From: Proteus vulgaris
GTDB taxonomy: Bacteria > Pseudomonadota > Gammaproteobacteria > Enterobacterales > Enterobacteriaceae
Reading direction: 5' to 3'
DNA: 64,000 nucleotides
NCBI GenBank assembly: GCA_901472505.1
Contig: LR590468.1
Location: forward strand, 3,261,501 to 3,325,500
The notes under the pieces are model-generated. The model searched no databases and was not told the origin of the DNA. It saw only the letters and a list, made by a program, of their open reading frames with translations. Shown here one piece after another: positions 39,595 to 50,834 of the stretch. The position numbers and the translations under genes are program-made. The first letter of the stretch is position 1. Each line of letters opens with the position of its first letter.

Positions 39595-41838
39595 ATGAAA
39601 TTTACAAGGAAAATACTTAGCACTCTTATTTTATTTTCGGGTGTTAATCATCTTGCCATCGCATCAGAAACTGATAAAGCGGTTCAATTTAGTAGCTTAA
39701 AAGTTTCATCAGCACAAAAAGAGACACCAGAACAAAAAGCATTGGGAAAACCGGGTGCTTATAGTTCTATTGGCGAAATTAATAATCTTGAATCTGTTGA
39801 ACAAGCATTACGAGCAACGCCGGGCACGTATACTCAAATGGATGTAAGCCAACCTGGTGTGAGTGTTAATATTCGCGGACTTAGTGGTTTTGGGCGTGTT
39901 AATATGATGGTAGATGGTGTTACGCAAACAACATATAGCACATCCCCTAGCCAAATTAGTCATGGTGGCCAGCCATATAATCAATTTAATAGTATGCTTG
40001 ATCCAAACTTTATTGTTCAAGTTGATATTTCTCGAGGTCAACAAGATGGTGAAAATAGTATCAATGCCTTAGCAGGTAGCGCTAATTTTAAAACTATTGG
40101 CATCGAAGATATTTTATTTAAAGGAAATTCATGGGGAGTAAGAAGTAAAGCAGCTGGTGGTACTAATGGGTTAGGTTATAACGGTATGGTCGCTTTTGCA
40201 GGACAACGTTCATTATTTAATGATAATGGTACAGCTGGTGCAATGATTGCATTAAGTGGGCACAAAATAGAACCTTCTTATAAAAATGGTGCCGGTTTTA
40301 ATAGTGAAGAATTTGCGACTAATAAACATTTTAATCAAAAACCCCATTCAGAATTAGCAAAAATTAATATTAAACCAAATGATACTCATGAATTAGAATT
40401 AAGTGGTCGATTTTATAATAATAATTTTAATCGACGTAAAATTGATGCTAAAGATTATTATGCAAAATATCGCTATACACCATTAAATGATCTTTTTGAC
40501 AGTGAAGTTCGTTTGAGTCACAGCCAAGCGTCTCAAAAATTTGAAGGCGATTCTTTAATGAGTTTACGTAATGCAAATGCAAAAAATATCTCAGATTCTC
40601 TTGTTGTTAAAAATACCAGTCGTTTTAATTATGGTGAAATGGATATGGCATTAACACTTGGTTCTAAATTAATGTCAACAGAATACAAACGTAGTGTTAT
40701 TGCGCCTTCAACGGATCCATGGCAAGCAAATAATATGGTTGAAAATAATGCGTTTGCACCTCAAGGAAAAAATGATTTAACCAGTTTCTTCTCACAAATG
40801 AAATTTGAATACGATATTTATACGTTAGATCTTAATTTAAATTATGTGGATTATCATATTAAAGGGCGTAAACCTGCTTGTGATCCAACTGCTGCCTGTT
40901 TCCCAGAAGGCGAAATGAATGTTAATCGTCATGATAGAAATTGGGATCCTGGAATGTTACTTTCCGCTGAAATTATTCCTGAATTTCAGCCATTTATCAG
41001 CTATGCACATACAATGAGAGCACCTACTTCACAAGAGATCTTCTTTGCTAATGAAGGTGGTGCTTCAATGAATCCATTTTTAAAAAGTGAAAAAGCTGAT
41101 ACCGTTCAAATTGGTTTCAATAGCTACCGCCCAGATTTAATTATTGAAGGCGACAGCTTACGATTTAAAGGATTGTGGTATCACACAAAAATTAAAGATT
41201 ACATCTCTAGTGACTCTTATTTTGTTTGTAAAGGTGGTGTACGTTGTAAAAATGACGGTTCTTTAACGTATGAGGATTACGCGGGAATTGAATATGATGG
41301 CAATATTTTCCTCTACACCAATAGCCTTGAACCTGTAACTTTACGTGGTTATGAACTCCAAGCAAATTATGATGCAGGGGTATTTTACACAAACCTTTCT
41401 TATAGCGATCAGCGCACATCTCAACCAACTTCGATAGCCAGTACAGACTTTGGGCAAACACCTGCTTCTGAATTACCTAAATATTATGCCTCTATTGATA
41501 CTGGTGTCCGCTTCTTTAATGACCAGTCATTAGAACTAGGTACTGTGATCCAAATCACAGGAAAATCACGTAAATCTTCACCTGAAGGTGTTGATTTTGA
41601 TACGGGTAAAGTCCCTATGGTGCAACAAGATAATATCCCAACGGTTATTGATCTTTATAGTAATTACAAAATTAATAAGAATATTTCTTTGAAATTTGCA
41701 GTGCATAACTTAATGAATAAAAACTATTCTAATGCACTTGATAGAAGTAATTCATCACCAATTATGCAAGATTCGAGTGCTAATACACAAACAGCTCGCG
41801 GTAGAAGTTATCTTTTTGCAGGGGAAGTGCGTTTTTAA
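39595..41838 (+). CDS. TonB-dependent outer membrane receptor, haem-receptor-like
   Basis: A 747-aa receptor. Signal peptide about residues 1-22 (SGVNHLAIAS), plug domain with SVEQALRATPGTYTQM, VSVNIRGLSGFGRVNMMVDGV and the NALAGSANFKT segment, then a 22-strand-type barrel ending in GRSYLFAGEVRF with the terminal phenylalanine. MRAP (474-477) and NPFL (493-496) correspond to the FRAP and NPxL boxes of haem/haemoglobin receptors, yet no histidine stands between them, where classical haem receptors have one. Two cysteine pairs (ACDPTAAC, VCKGGVRC) probably lie in surface loops. With chaN and tonB upstream, haem or a related iron source is the likely ligand; this is inference. Confidence 0.82.
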   Translation: MKFTRKILSTLILFSGVNHLAIASETDKAVQFSSLKVSSAQKETPEQKALGKPGAYSSIGEINNLESVEQALRATPGTYTQMDVSQPGVSVNIRGLSGFGRVNMMVDGVTQTTYSTSPSQISHGGQPYNQFNSMLDPNFIVQVDISRGQQDGENSINALAGSANFKTIGIEDILFKGNSWGVRSKAAGGTNGLGYNGMVAFAGQRSLFNDNGTAGAMIALSGHKIEPSYKNGAGFNSEEFATNKHFNQKPHSELAKINIKPNDTHELELSGRFYNNNFNRRKIDAKDYYAKYRYTPLNDLFDSEVRLSHSQASQKFEGDSLMSLRNANAKNISDSLVVKNTSRFNYGEMDMALTLGSKLMSTEYKRSVIAPSTDPWQANNMVENNAFAPQGKNDLTSFFSQMKFEYDIYTLDLNLNYVDYHIKGRKPACDPTAACFPEGEMNVNRHDRNWDPGMLLSAEIIPEFQPFISYAHTMRAPTSQEIFFANEGGASMNPFLKSEKADTVQIGFNSYRPDLIIEGDSLRFKGLWYHTKIKDYISSDSYFVCKGGVRCKNDGSLTYEDYAGIEYDGNIFLYTNSLEPVTLRGYELQANYDAGVFYTNLSYSDQRTSQPTSIASTDFGQTPASELPKYYASIDTGVRFFNDQSLELGTVIQITGKSRKSSPEGVDFDTGKVPMVQQDNIPTVIDLYSNYKINKNISLKFAVHNLMNKNYSNALDRSNSSPIMQDSSANTQTARGRSYLFAGEVRF

Positions 41839-41879
41839 TATAACGTAATGATTATCTTAAAACATAAATAATAAAAAAT

Positions 41880-41910
41880 CGGCACCAATATTATTTTGAT
41901 GCCGTTTTTA
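41880..41910 (+). terminator. Terminator after the receptor gene
   Basis: CGGCA...TGCCG stem with A-T extension and a T run, 42 bases after the receptor stop and facing the convergent xseA. Confidence 0.65.
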
Positions 41911-41943
41911 TATTTATATAAAGCTTAAATCACTTGATTTGAC

Positions 41944-43328
41944 TTAATCGTTATTTTTAGCAGTTGTTTTGCGTTTTGCTCTTATCTTTTGTTTTTTCAC
42001 TACTTCACTGGTGATCCAACCATCTTCAACACGTGTTTTTAATGGATCGCCCACTTTCACTTGTTTGGTGTTTTTCAGCACTTCTCCAGACGCTGTCTCA
42101 CTAATAGTGTAACCGCGAGAAAGTGTTGCGAGAGGGCTCACGCTTTCTAAACGAGAACAGCTAATAGCAAACTGTTCACGTTGACGAGATAGCTGTTGTG
42201 AAATACTTTCTCGCATACGGTAGATCAACAGCTGTTGTTGGCGAAGTAATGCTTGAATTTTTTGAGTTAGGTGCTTGGTAATTAAGACGTTTTTGTAATT
42301 GTACCTGTTGATGTTGCTTAGTTTGTAATAGTCGCTGAAAACTAGAAATTAAGCGCTGTTGTGTTGAGGCTAAAACATTTTGCTGACGAGCAAGGCGCAA
42401 ATGAGGGTGCTGTTGTTGTAAACGATGATGGAGTTGTGTTATTGCGCGAAGCTTTTTCGCTAAATAGTAATCCATTGCCATTTCAAGGCGTTGTTGTTGA
42501 GATTGCAATTGGCGTAATAGTTCAAGTTTATTACGACTGATTAACTCAGCAGCTGCAGAAGGCGTTGGGGCCCTAAGGTCGGCAATAAAATCGGCAATAG
42601 TAACGTCGGTCTCATGGCCAACTGCACTCACAATAGGAATTTCGCTGGCAAAAATAGCACGAGCAACACGTTCATCATTAAATGCCCAGAGATCTTCTAA
42701 TGAGCCACCGCCACGACCGACAATTAAAACGTCACACTCTTTACGATGGTTTAGCCAGTTCAATAGCATGAACAATTTGCATAGGAGCTTCAGCACCTTG
42801 CACCGCGGTTGGATAGATAAGTACAGGCAAAGAAGGATCACGACGACGAAGAATATTTAAAATATCGTGTAGTGCTGCACCTGTTGATGACGTGATAATA
42901 CCAATTTGTTTGGCGGGTGATGGCAGAGTTTTTTTATGAATGGCATCAAATAAACCTTCTGCGCTGAGTTTCTGTTTTAACAGCTCAAATTGTTGTTGTA
43001 AAAGTCCGTCACCCGCAGGTTGCATACTTTCAACAATCAATTGGTAATCACCTCGTGGTTCATACAATGTAATTGTTGCACGCACTAAAACTTGCTGACC
43101 ATGTTGAGGACGAAAATTTACTTTGCTATTTTGACCACGAAACATCGCCGCTCTAATTTGGGCATGAGTATCTTTTAACGTAAAATACCAGTGTCCAGAA
43201 GAGGGTTGAGTAAAATTGGAAATTTCAGCGCTGATCCAAATGCGACCCATTTCCATTTCTAATAACTGGCGAACGGTCTTATTTAGACGGCTAACAGTAA
43301 AAATATTATTGTTTATCGGTAGTGTCAT
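41944..43328 (-). CDS. xseA: Exodeoxyribonuclease VII large subunit, two frameshifts
   Basis: Large subunit of the single-strand-specific exonuclease VII. Frame-corrected, it has the N-terminal OB-fold ([32 protein letters not shown]), the catalytic core ([59 protein letters not shown]) and a glutamine-rich coiled coil before the C-terminal [13 protein letters not shown]. Two single-base insertions break it: plus-strand TTT at 42750-42752 and TT at 42267-42268. The start at 43328 gives the conserved [15 protein letters not shown]. Divergent from guaB, as in E. coli. Confidence 0.92.
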
Positions 43329-43422
43329 GTGAGCCAGATCAAATTTTAAAAACAAAGACTTAATTGATTGATACTACCTAAGTTCGTGGCAGGATCAATA
43401 AAAATTTTGAAAAAAAAGCTAG

Positions 43423-43438
43423 AAGCAACCGATTACGG
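43423..43438. promoter_or_regulatory. PurR operator candidate at the guaB promoter
   Basis: AAGCAACCGATTACGG matches ANGCAANCGNTTNCNT at all fixed positions except the last and contains CAACCG/CGGTTG arms. A TATAAT hexamer lies just downstream at 43444-43449, so bound PurR would block the promoter, as in E. coli guaBA. Confidence 0.75.
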
Positions 43439-43501
43439 TTGTGTATAATTCCGCGGCAATATTTTCTATTTTCCTAAAAGCCGCCTTGGTGAGATATTGC
43501 T

Positions 43502-44976
<1,475 letters not shown>

Positions 44977-45060
44977 TTTATTCCGAGAAAGGCTTGTTGT
45001 AATGATACGGGGCAAGCCTTTCAACTTTATGACTTTATCTGTTTTGGGAATTCACCACAA

Positions 45061-46638
45061 ATGACAGCAAATATCCATAATCATCGCATTCTTATCCTTG
45101 ATTTCGGTTCACAGTATACGCAGCTTATTGCTCGTCGTATTCGTGAAATCGGTGTTTATTGTGAACTCTGGGCATGGGATGTAACCGAAGAGCAAATTCG
45201 TGAATTTAATCCTAATGGTATTATTTTGTCTGGTGGTCCTGAAAGTACGACAGAAGATGACAGCCCTCGTGCACCAGAATACGTATTTAATGCAGGCGTT
45301 CCAGTACTAGGCATTTGTTATGGCATGCAAACGATGTCGATGCAATTAGGTGGCGATGTCGAAGTTTCTGGTGAGCGTGAATTTGGTTATTCACAAGTTG
45401 AGATCCGTGAAACCTGTGCATTATTCCGCGATATTCAAGACTCAGTAAGTGAAGATGGCAAACCATTATTAGATGTATGGATGAGCCACGGCGACAAAGT
45501 AACTGCTATCCCTTCAGATTTCGTCACAGTCGCAAGCACTGAAACCTGCCCGTTTGCAATTATGGCCAATGAAGAAAAACGTTTCTATGGTGTTCAATTC
45601 CACCCAGAAGTGACACATACTCACCAAGGCTTAGCTATTTTAAAACGTTTTGTTTTAGATATCTGTGGTTGTGATGCATTATGGACTTCGGCTGCAATCA
45701 TTGAAGACACCGTTGCTCGTTTGAAAGAGCAAATTGGTGATGATCACGTTATTTTAGCGTTATCAGGTGGTGTTGATTCATCTGTTACCGCGTTACTCTT
45801 AAATCGAGCAATTGGCAAGCGTTTAACTTGCGTATTTGTTGATAATGGTTTGCTGCGTCTAAATGAAGCAGAACAAGTGATGGAAATGTTTAAAGGTAAG
45901 TTTGACCTTAACATTATCCATGTTGAAGCTGAAGATCGCTTCTTGGCTGCACTGAAAGGTGAAAGTGATCCAGAGAAAAAACGCAAAATAATTGGTCATT
46001 CTTTTATTGAGATTTTCGATGAAGAAGCGGTTAAACAGCCACAAGTTAAATGGTTAGCGCAAGGTACTATTTACCCAGATGTCATTGAATCCGCGGCATC
46101 TGCAACGGGTAAAGCACACGTGATTAAATCACATCATAACGTGGGTGGCTTACCTGATGACATGAAATTGGGTTTAGTTGAGCCATTAAAAGAGCTATTT
46201 AAAGATGAAGTTCGTAAAATTGGCCTAGAGTTAGGTTTACCTTACGATATGCTTTATCGTCATCCATTCCCAGGCCCAGGTTTAGGGGTTCGTGTATTAG
46301 GTGAGATCAAAAAAGAGTACTGTGATTTATTACGTCGAGCGGATGTTATTTTTATTGAAGAACTGCATAAAGCTGATTTATATAACAAGGTCAGTCAGGC
46401 GTTTACTGTGTTCTTACCTGTACGTTCAGTCGGTGTAATGGGTGATGGCCGTAAATATGATTGGGTCGTTTCATTACGCGCAGTTGAGACGGTAGACTTT
46501 ATGACGGCACATTGGGCACATTTACCGTATGACTTCTTAGGACGTGTTTCTAACCGTATTATCAATGAAGTAGGCGGAATTTCCCGTGTTGTGTATGATA
46601 TCAGTGGTAAACCACCAGCAACGATTGAGTGGGAATAA
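45061..46638 (+). CDS. guaA: GMP synthase (glutamine-hydrolysing)
   Basis: Converts XMP to GMP using ATP and glutamine-derived ammonia. At 525 aa it matches E. coli. The N-terminal class I amidotransferase has the nucleophile cysteine in LGICYGMQ and the histidine/glutamate pair in [10 protein letters not shown]. The ATP pyrophosphatase domain has the P-loop [15 protein letters not shown] near residue 232, and the C-terminal dimerisation domain ends KPPATIEWE. It follows guaB by 84 bases. Unlike its partner guaB it is uninterrupted. Confidence 0.97.
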   Translation: MTANIHNHRILILDFGSQYTQLIARRIREIGVYCELWAWDVTEEQIREFNPNGIILSGGPESTTEDDSPRAPEYVFNAGVPVLGICYGMQTMSMQLGGDVEVSGEREFGYSQVEIRETCALFRDIQDSVSEDGKPLLDVWMSHGDKVTAIPSDFVTVASTETCPFAIMANEEKRFYGVQFHPEVTHTHQGLAILKRFVLDICGCDALWTSAAIIEDTVARLKEQIGDDHVILALSGGVDSSVTALLLNRAIGKRLTCVFVDNGLLRLNEAEQVMEMFKGKFDLNIIHVEAEDRFLAALKGESDPEKKRKIIGHSFIEIFDEEAVKQPQVKWLAQGTIYPDVIESAASATGKAHVIKSHHNVGGLPDDMKLGLVEPLKELFKDEVRKIGLELGLPYDMLYRHPFPGPGLGVRVLGEIKKEYCDLLRRADVIFIEELHKADLYNKVSQAFTVFLPVRSVGVMGDGRKYDWVVSLRAVETVDFMTAHWAHLPYDFLGRVSNRIINEVGGISRVVYDISGKPPATIEWE

Positions 46639-46682
46639 AATACCGTTTATCAGCAATAGTTGATAAAGGTTAAAAAACCATT

Positions 46683-46712
46683 AGCCATCAGTATGTTACT
46701 GGTGGCTTTTTG
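46683..46712 (+). terminator. Terminator after guaBA
   Basis: AGCCATCAG (46683-46691) pairs with CTGGTGGCT (46699-46707), one G-U pair, and is followed by a T run. It marks the end of the conserved backbone before the accessory section. Confidence 0.85.
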
Positions 46713-46861
46713 TATGTTTCTATTCATTAGAGATAGGATTATTTTTATAAATAATAAATTTAATAAAGTTTTAAATTAATACTTAATTATCTTTTTTAAG
46801 ATCATGAATCTGATTTTATTCAGATGGTTGCTCTAATAATTTTTTATTAAAATAAAAATCA

Positions 46862-47449
46862 TTAAATTCCGTTACCAATAACTGTTCTTAATTCTTTTTT
46901 AATATCTTCTTCAAACCATGTACCGTTATTAATAACAACTATGTTGTCGATTTTATCTGCTAAAATAATCTCAGTTTTAATATCCCTTTTATCTAATAAT
47001 ATTTGTATATGTTGTAAATAACGGCGCTTACCAGTAAACCAATTTTTATTAATAGTAAGTAAATTTATAGCATCAATATATCCGCATCCTATCCATTGTT
47101 TTAAATGAAGTAATGAGATTTTATTTTCTTTGGAAAAAGTAGGGCGAAGAAGATAAAACTGACCACATGCAGTTTGGGTATCGTAAATTTCTTGTAGAAA
47201 ATCTTCGACACTTTCTCCACTACTAACAATATTAATTTTACCCGTAAAGGTATCCACTAAATAGGCATTTACACCAATATAACAATGTTCTAGTTGATTA
47301 TAAATAACATAGCCTTCAGAGTTACAACGGATTATCCAAAAATCTTGTTTAGGTGATAACTCACAAAAATAAATAACAAATTGCTCAGCATAAGGAGTTG
47401 AATGACAATGATTAAGAACGATATCTTGTGCTTGTTGTGAGGTTATCAT
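46862..47449 (-). CDS. Uncharacterised protein with Imm35/YrhB-like N-terminal part
   Basis: A 195-aa cytoplasmic protein with no signal peptide. The first 95 residues (start MITSQQAQDIVLNHC; central FWIIRCNSEGYVIYNQ; then YLVDTFTGKINIVSSGESVEDFLQEIYD) resemble the YrhB/Imm35 fold, in which a strand pair is followed by a 'displayed setting' motif and a helix; this is recalled, not searched. Imm35 is predicted as an immunity domain against secreted toxins. The remainder is unfamiliar, with a helical segment and a beta-rich tail. No toxin lies beside it. It is divergent from the RlaP pair. Confidence 0.5.
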   Translation of the reverse strand: MITSQQAQDIVLNHCHSTPYAEQFVIYFCELSPKQDFWIIRCNSEGYVIYNQLEHCYIGVNAYLVDTFTGKINIVSSGESVEDFLQEIYDTQTACGQFYLLRPTFSKENKISLLHLKQWIGCGYIDAINLLTINKNWFTGKRRYLQHIQILLDKRDIKTEIILADKIDNIVVINNGTWFEEDIKKELRTVIGNGI

Positions 47450-47596
47450 TTTAATTTATAAACCACCTAATTACACATGGGGAAAATGAGAATTTGACTA
47501 AGTTTGTATTGGCTTATGTCTGTGTTATAACCATAGAATATTAGCGTTAAGATGTAAATTAGTGAAAAAAGTCACAAATAAGGAGATAAGGACATC

Positions 47597-48376
47597 ATGC
47601 AAAATGAGATTTTAAAAAAAATACCACAAATAGAGCAAGAGTATCAGGTAAAGCTACTCTATGTTGCTGAAAGTGGAAGCCGAGCTTGGGGATTTGCATC
47701 AACTGATAGTGATTACGATGTCCGAGGTATTTTTATACGTCCGCGTAATGCTTATCTTTCTATCGATAAACCTAAAGAAACTTTCGAATGGATAGAAAAT
47801 AGTTGGTTTGATGTAGGTGCTTGGGATATTACCAAAGCACTACACTTATTACGAAAATCGAACTGTATATTATTAGAATGGCTCCAATCGCCAATAATTT
47901 ATCAACAATATCCTAATGTTCAAAAAGAGTTATTTGAGTTAGCAAAACTCTATTATCAACCAAAAGTAATTGTTCATCATTACAGAGGAATTGCTAAAGT
48001 TGTGAGTGGCTATTCTCCAGAAAATAAAACAAGAAATGAAGCTGATGTAAAACCTATAAAATTAAAGAAATGGTTCTATCTATTACGCTCTCTGCTGTCG
48101 GCTTATTGGACAGTAAAAACAGGTGATATACCACCTATGGAGCTAAATAAATTGATAAAAATCCTATCCGTAGAAGAACAAAAAGCTATCCATGAATTAG
48201 TAGAATTTAAATCAGATAAAGATGAACATTTTACTTGGGTCCCAACAGATGCGATGCAACACCTAGTTATTTTTTTATGGCGAGAGACGGATATTCAATT
48301 AGCAAAAAGAATAGTTCCAGATAATGATATTTTAAATAATTGGTTTAGGAAAAAATTAGATGAAACTGACCATTGA
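47597..48376 (+). CDS. RlaP-type nucleotidyltransferase (COG3541), first copy
   Basis: A 259-aa DNA-polymerase-beta-superfamily nucleotidyltransferase. The active site is clear: AESGSRAWGFASTDSDYDVRG (residues 24-44), with the Gly-Ser nucleotide-binding pair at 27-28 and the metal-binding aspartates around 37-41. The helical remainder includes NCILLEWLQSP and KLKKWFYLLRSLLSAYW. RlaP (PF10127) proteins are named for association with RNA ligases and predicted to act in RNA repair by adding nucleotides; activity is unproven here. AAGGAG precedes the ATG. Overlaps the next gene by 17 bases. Confidence 0.85.
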   Translation: MQNEILKKIPQIEQEYQVKLLYVAESGSRAWGFASTDSDYDVRGIFIRPRNAYLSIDKPKETFEWIENSWFDVGAWDITKALHLLRKSNCILLEWLQSPIIYQQYPNVQKELFELAKLYYQPKVIVHHYRGIAKVVSGYSPENKTRNEADVKPIKLKKWFYLLRSLLSAYWTVKTGDIPPMELNKLIKILSVEEQKAIHELVEFKSDKDEHFTWVPTDAMQHLVIFLWRETDIQLAKRIVPDNDILNNWFRKKLDETDH

Positions 48377-49412
48377 AGATATAAAACCTTACCTTTTATT
48401 TGAAAGTATTGCTGGAAGTCGTTCACATAATCTTGCGACAGAAACGTCAGATACAGATATCAAAGGGGTGTTTTATCTCCCAAAAGATCTCTTTTATGGA
48501 TTGGAATATACACCACAAGTAAGTAATGAAACCAATGATATTGTTTATTATGAGCTTGGGCGATTTGTGGAACTATTGTGTGTATCTAATCCTAATATAT
48601 TAGAACTTCTTAATTCACCAGAACATATGGTTATTTATCGGCATCCCTTAATGTCATTAATAAAACCTGAATGGTTTTTATCTAAAACATGTGTTCAAAC
48701 ATTTGTACACTATGCACAAGGACAAATTAAGAAAGCTCAAGGATTAAATAAAAAAATAGTCAATCCAGTCGACAAAAAATTAAAAAATATTCTCGATTTT
48801 TGTTATGTCATTGAAGATGGAAAAACAATACAAGTTAATTCTTGGTTAGATAATCGTCACTGGAAACAAGAGTATATTGGGTTAGCAAAATTAGCTCATG
48901 CCCAAGATTTATATGCGATGTATTATGACGAGATATCGCTTTTTCAAGGTATAATGAAAAAAGAGACTGCTAATGATGTCTTACTAAGTAGCATCCCCAA
49001 AAAAGCTAAAGTACAAGGATATCTAAGCTTTAATAAAGAAGGTTATAGCGCATACCGTAAGCAATATCATGATTATTGGCTGTGGGTTGAGCGGCGTAAC
49101 AATGCACGTTACCAGCAAAACATCGATCACGGGCGAAGTTACGATAGTAAAAATATGATGCATACATTTAGACTATTGTATGTTGCATTAGGTATTGCAC
49201 AAGAAAATAAAGTAAAAGTTTGGTGTGATAATAGAGATGATTTATTAGCGATTAAAGCGGGAAAATTTAGTTATGATGAATTATTAGAGCGTAGTGAGAG
49301 GCTTATCAAAGATATAAAAAAAGCATTTCAATTAAGTGCACTACCTGATGAAATTAACCATTCAATTGTAAAGAATACGCTCATAAATATAAGAAAAGAG
49401 CTTTATAAATAA
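48360..49412 (+). CDS. RlaP-type nucleotidyltransferase, second copy
   Basis: A 350-aa relative of the preceding protein and of PF10127. The catalytic segment SIAGSRSHNLATETSDTDIKGVFY places the Gly-Ser pair at 19-20 and aspartates at 31 and 33. Further family-like stretches are NPNILELLNSPEH, KKAQGLNKKIVNPVD and KNMMHTFRLLYVALGIAQE. It starts 17 bases inside the first gene, so translation is coupled and the two products probably act together. They differ clearly in sequence and length, so this is an old or divergent pair rather than a recent duplication. A strong terminator follows. Confidence 0.85.
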   Translation: MKLTIEDIKPYLLFESIAGSRSHNLATETSDTDIKGVFYLPKDLFYGLEYTPQVSNETNDIVYYELGRFVELLCVSNPNILELLNSPEHMVIYRHPLMSLIKPEWFLSKTCVQTFVHYAQGQIKKAQGLNKKIVNPVDKKLKNILDFCYVIEDGKTIQVNSWLDNRHWKQEYIGLAKLAHAQDLYAMYYDEISLFQGIMKKETANDVLLSSIPKKAKVQGYLSFNKEGYSAYRKQYHDYWLWVERRNNARYQQNIDHGRSYDSKNMMHTFRLLYVALGIAQENKVKVWCDNRDDLLAIKAGKFSYDELLERSERLIKDIKKAFQLSALPDEINHSIVKNTLINIRKELYK

Positions 49413-49440
49413 CAGGAAAATAAATTAATTTAGAAAACTA

Positions 49441-49475
49441 ATATCCCTTACCTTATGTAAGGGATATGCTATTTT
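49441..49475. terminator. Terminator after the RlaP pair
   Basis: Perfect 10-bp stem: ATATCCCTTA (49441-49450) with TAAGGGATAT (49458-49467), 7-base loop, then a T-rich tract. It lies between the RlaP pair and the convergent small gene at 49541. Confidence 0.8.
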
Positions 49476-49540
49476 TAATATTTTATGTATACAAATTGAT
49501 TACAAAAATAGTTCTTAAATAGCGTCAACGTATAAACATA

Positions 49541-49774
49541 TTAATTAGTAGCAAGATACTCTGGATAAGCATCTGTTAACTTCATATATATACGCTTATG
49601 CTCTGCATTTTTTCTGAAGTCCTGTTTTAAACAGATTTTAGCTGTATTTTTTAACTCAGCGGGTACATTTTCAGCATTTGCAGAGGCAATAATGGAAAAA
49701 CGGACTTTCCTTTTAGTACGACTTAAATTATAAGGTAAACCTAAAATACGTCTTGCGACTCTGTTTGTTTTCAT
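49541..49774 (-). CDS. Small basic protein, unknown
   Basis: A 77-aa protein I do not recognise. It begins KTNRVARRILGLPYNLSRTK and is strongly basic, with several lysines and arginines and a Tyr-rich C-terminus (IYMKLTDAYPEYLATN). A good AAGGAG ribosome-binding site 7 bases before the ATG is the main evidence that it is real. No transmembrane segment or signal peptide. A nucleic-acid-binding role is possible from charge alone, but that is only a guess. Confidence 0.55.
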   Translation of the reverse strand: MKTNRVARRILGLPYNLSRTKRKVRFSIIASANAENVPAELKNTAKICLKQDFRKNAEHKRIYMKLTDAYPEYLATN

Positions 49775-50153
49775 AACTCACTCCTTTTTGTATGTTAATT
49801 AGAGAAAGCTTTTTTATTATAACAGAAAATAAAAAGAATAAGATGTTGCTAACGTTATTAATTTAGCATTAAAGGCTATTTAACCTATATATTTAAAATA
49901 TACTAAGAATTAGAAAAAAAACATACTTGATCGTATAGGATTTAATTAATCATCTAGATTGTTGTTAGTTGAAATTAAAATATTTATCATTATAAAGTGT
50001 ATTTTAAATACCTATCACAATCAGAAAAAGAAATTTAATTTAATATTAACAATAGGTTATTTGTCTCATTAATGAGATGATGTAAAATATTTTTATTCAC
50101 AATTTATTGTCATTTTTTTGAAAAAGAGAACTCGATGAAAACTTAACGTTATA
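49775..50153. other. AT-rich intergenic region, no gene seen
   Basis: About 380 bases between the small basic protein start and the cutA end. Very AT-rich; no credible frame, hairpin or consensus site found. Confidence 0.5.
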
Positions 50154-50462
50154 TTAATTCAAGGAGTTATAGATCCAATTAAGATAACCTTTAAAACCAC
50201 TTTCAATCGGTATTATAATGACTTCGGGAGTATCATATGGATGTATTTTGACAAGAGTATCAATTAAGTTTTGTTGTTTACTCTTTTCGGATTTTATCAT
50301 CATAAGTATTTCATTATCTTCAATAATTTCATTATTCCAGTGATAAATGGATTTTATTTGAGGTATTAAATTTACACAGGCAGCTAGTTTTGCATTGATG
50401 AGGTTGTGAGCTATTTCATTAGCAATTTTTTCATTTGGTGCTGTTGAGTATGCAATTATCAT
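50154..50462 (-). CDS. cutA: CutA1 divalent-cation tolerance protein
   Basis: A 102-aa trimeric CutA1 protein. The family sequence is plain: AYSTAPNEKIANEIAHNLINAKLAACVNLIP near the start, SIYHWNNEI in the middle, EILMMIKSEKSK, and the C-terminal HPYDTPEVIIIPIESGFKGYLNWI. CutA1 was linked to copper tolerance in E. coli, but its molecular role is unsettled. In E. coli it neighbours dsbD; here it stands alone in an AT-rich region. A ribosome-binding site is only weakly visible (AAGG). Confidence 0.9.
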   Translation of the reverse strand: MIIAYSTAPNEKIANEIAHNLINAKLAACVNLIPQIKSIYHWNNEIIEDNEILMMIKSEKSKQQNLIDTLVKIHPYDTPEVIIIPIESGFKGYLNWIYNSLN

Positions 50463-50834
50463 TGTTTTTTCCTTGTGAAATCAATTTGATTCTTTATAGC
50501 AACAATAAGACTTAGGTGATTTTAATTTTATCAAAATAAAACTTTTTAAAACTTAAAGCTAATATTTTTATTTTTATCAAAATAAAACAGTATTTTCAAA
50601 AAAAACTTTCTCGTTATGAACCGTTTACGGCATTATTAAGGGCTTTTTACGTATTATGAGGTTCTTGTAGTAAAGAAAAATATCAGGGTGCCGATATTAT
50701 TAGTAGATTAATAGAATGTATCTATTTGTGTTATAAGGCTTAATTTAGATAAAGACATTTTTATCTTTAATAATATCTCTAATATAAAATAAATTAATTA
50801 GTCAAAAGATTTATAAAAATTTGTGGGGTTTAAA
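50463..50834. other. AT-rich spacer between cutA and the SorC-type regulator
   Basis: About 370 bases separating divergent cutA and the SorC-type regulator. It holds two identical 17-base repeats (see 50526-50588) but no credible gene. Both promoters should lie here. Confidence 0.5.
50526..50588 (+). repeat. Pair of 17-bp direct repeats upstream of the SorC-type regulator
   Basis: TTTTATCAAAATAAAAC occurs at 50526-50542 and again at 50572-50588, start-to-start distance 46 bases. Each contains the half-site TTTTATCA, also present in the inverted repeat at 51882-51921. They may be operator elements for the adjacent regulator. Confidence 0.45.

Noticed and set aside
47597..49412. MNT/HEPN-type toxin-antitoxin pair
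   Set aside because: Both products are nucleotidyltransferase-like and too large; neither has the short HEPN partner layout.
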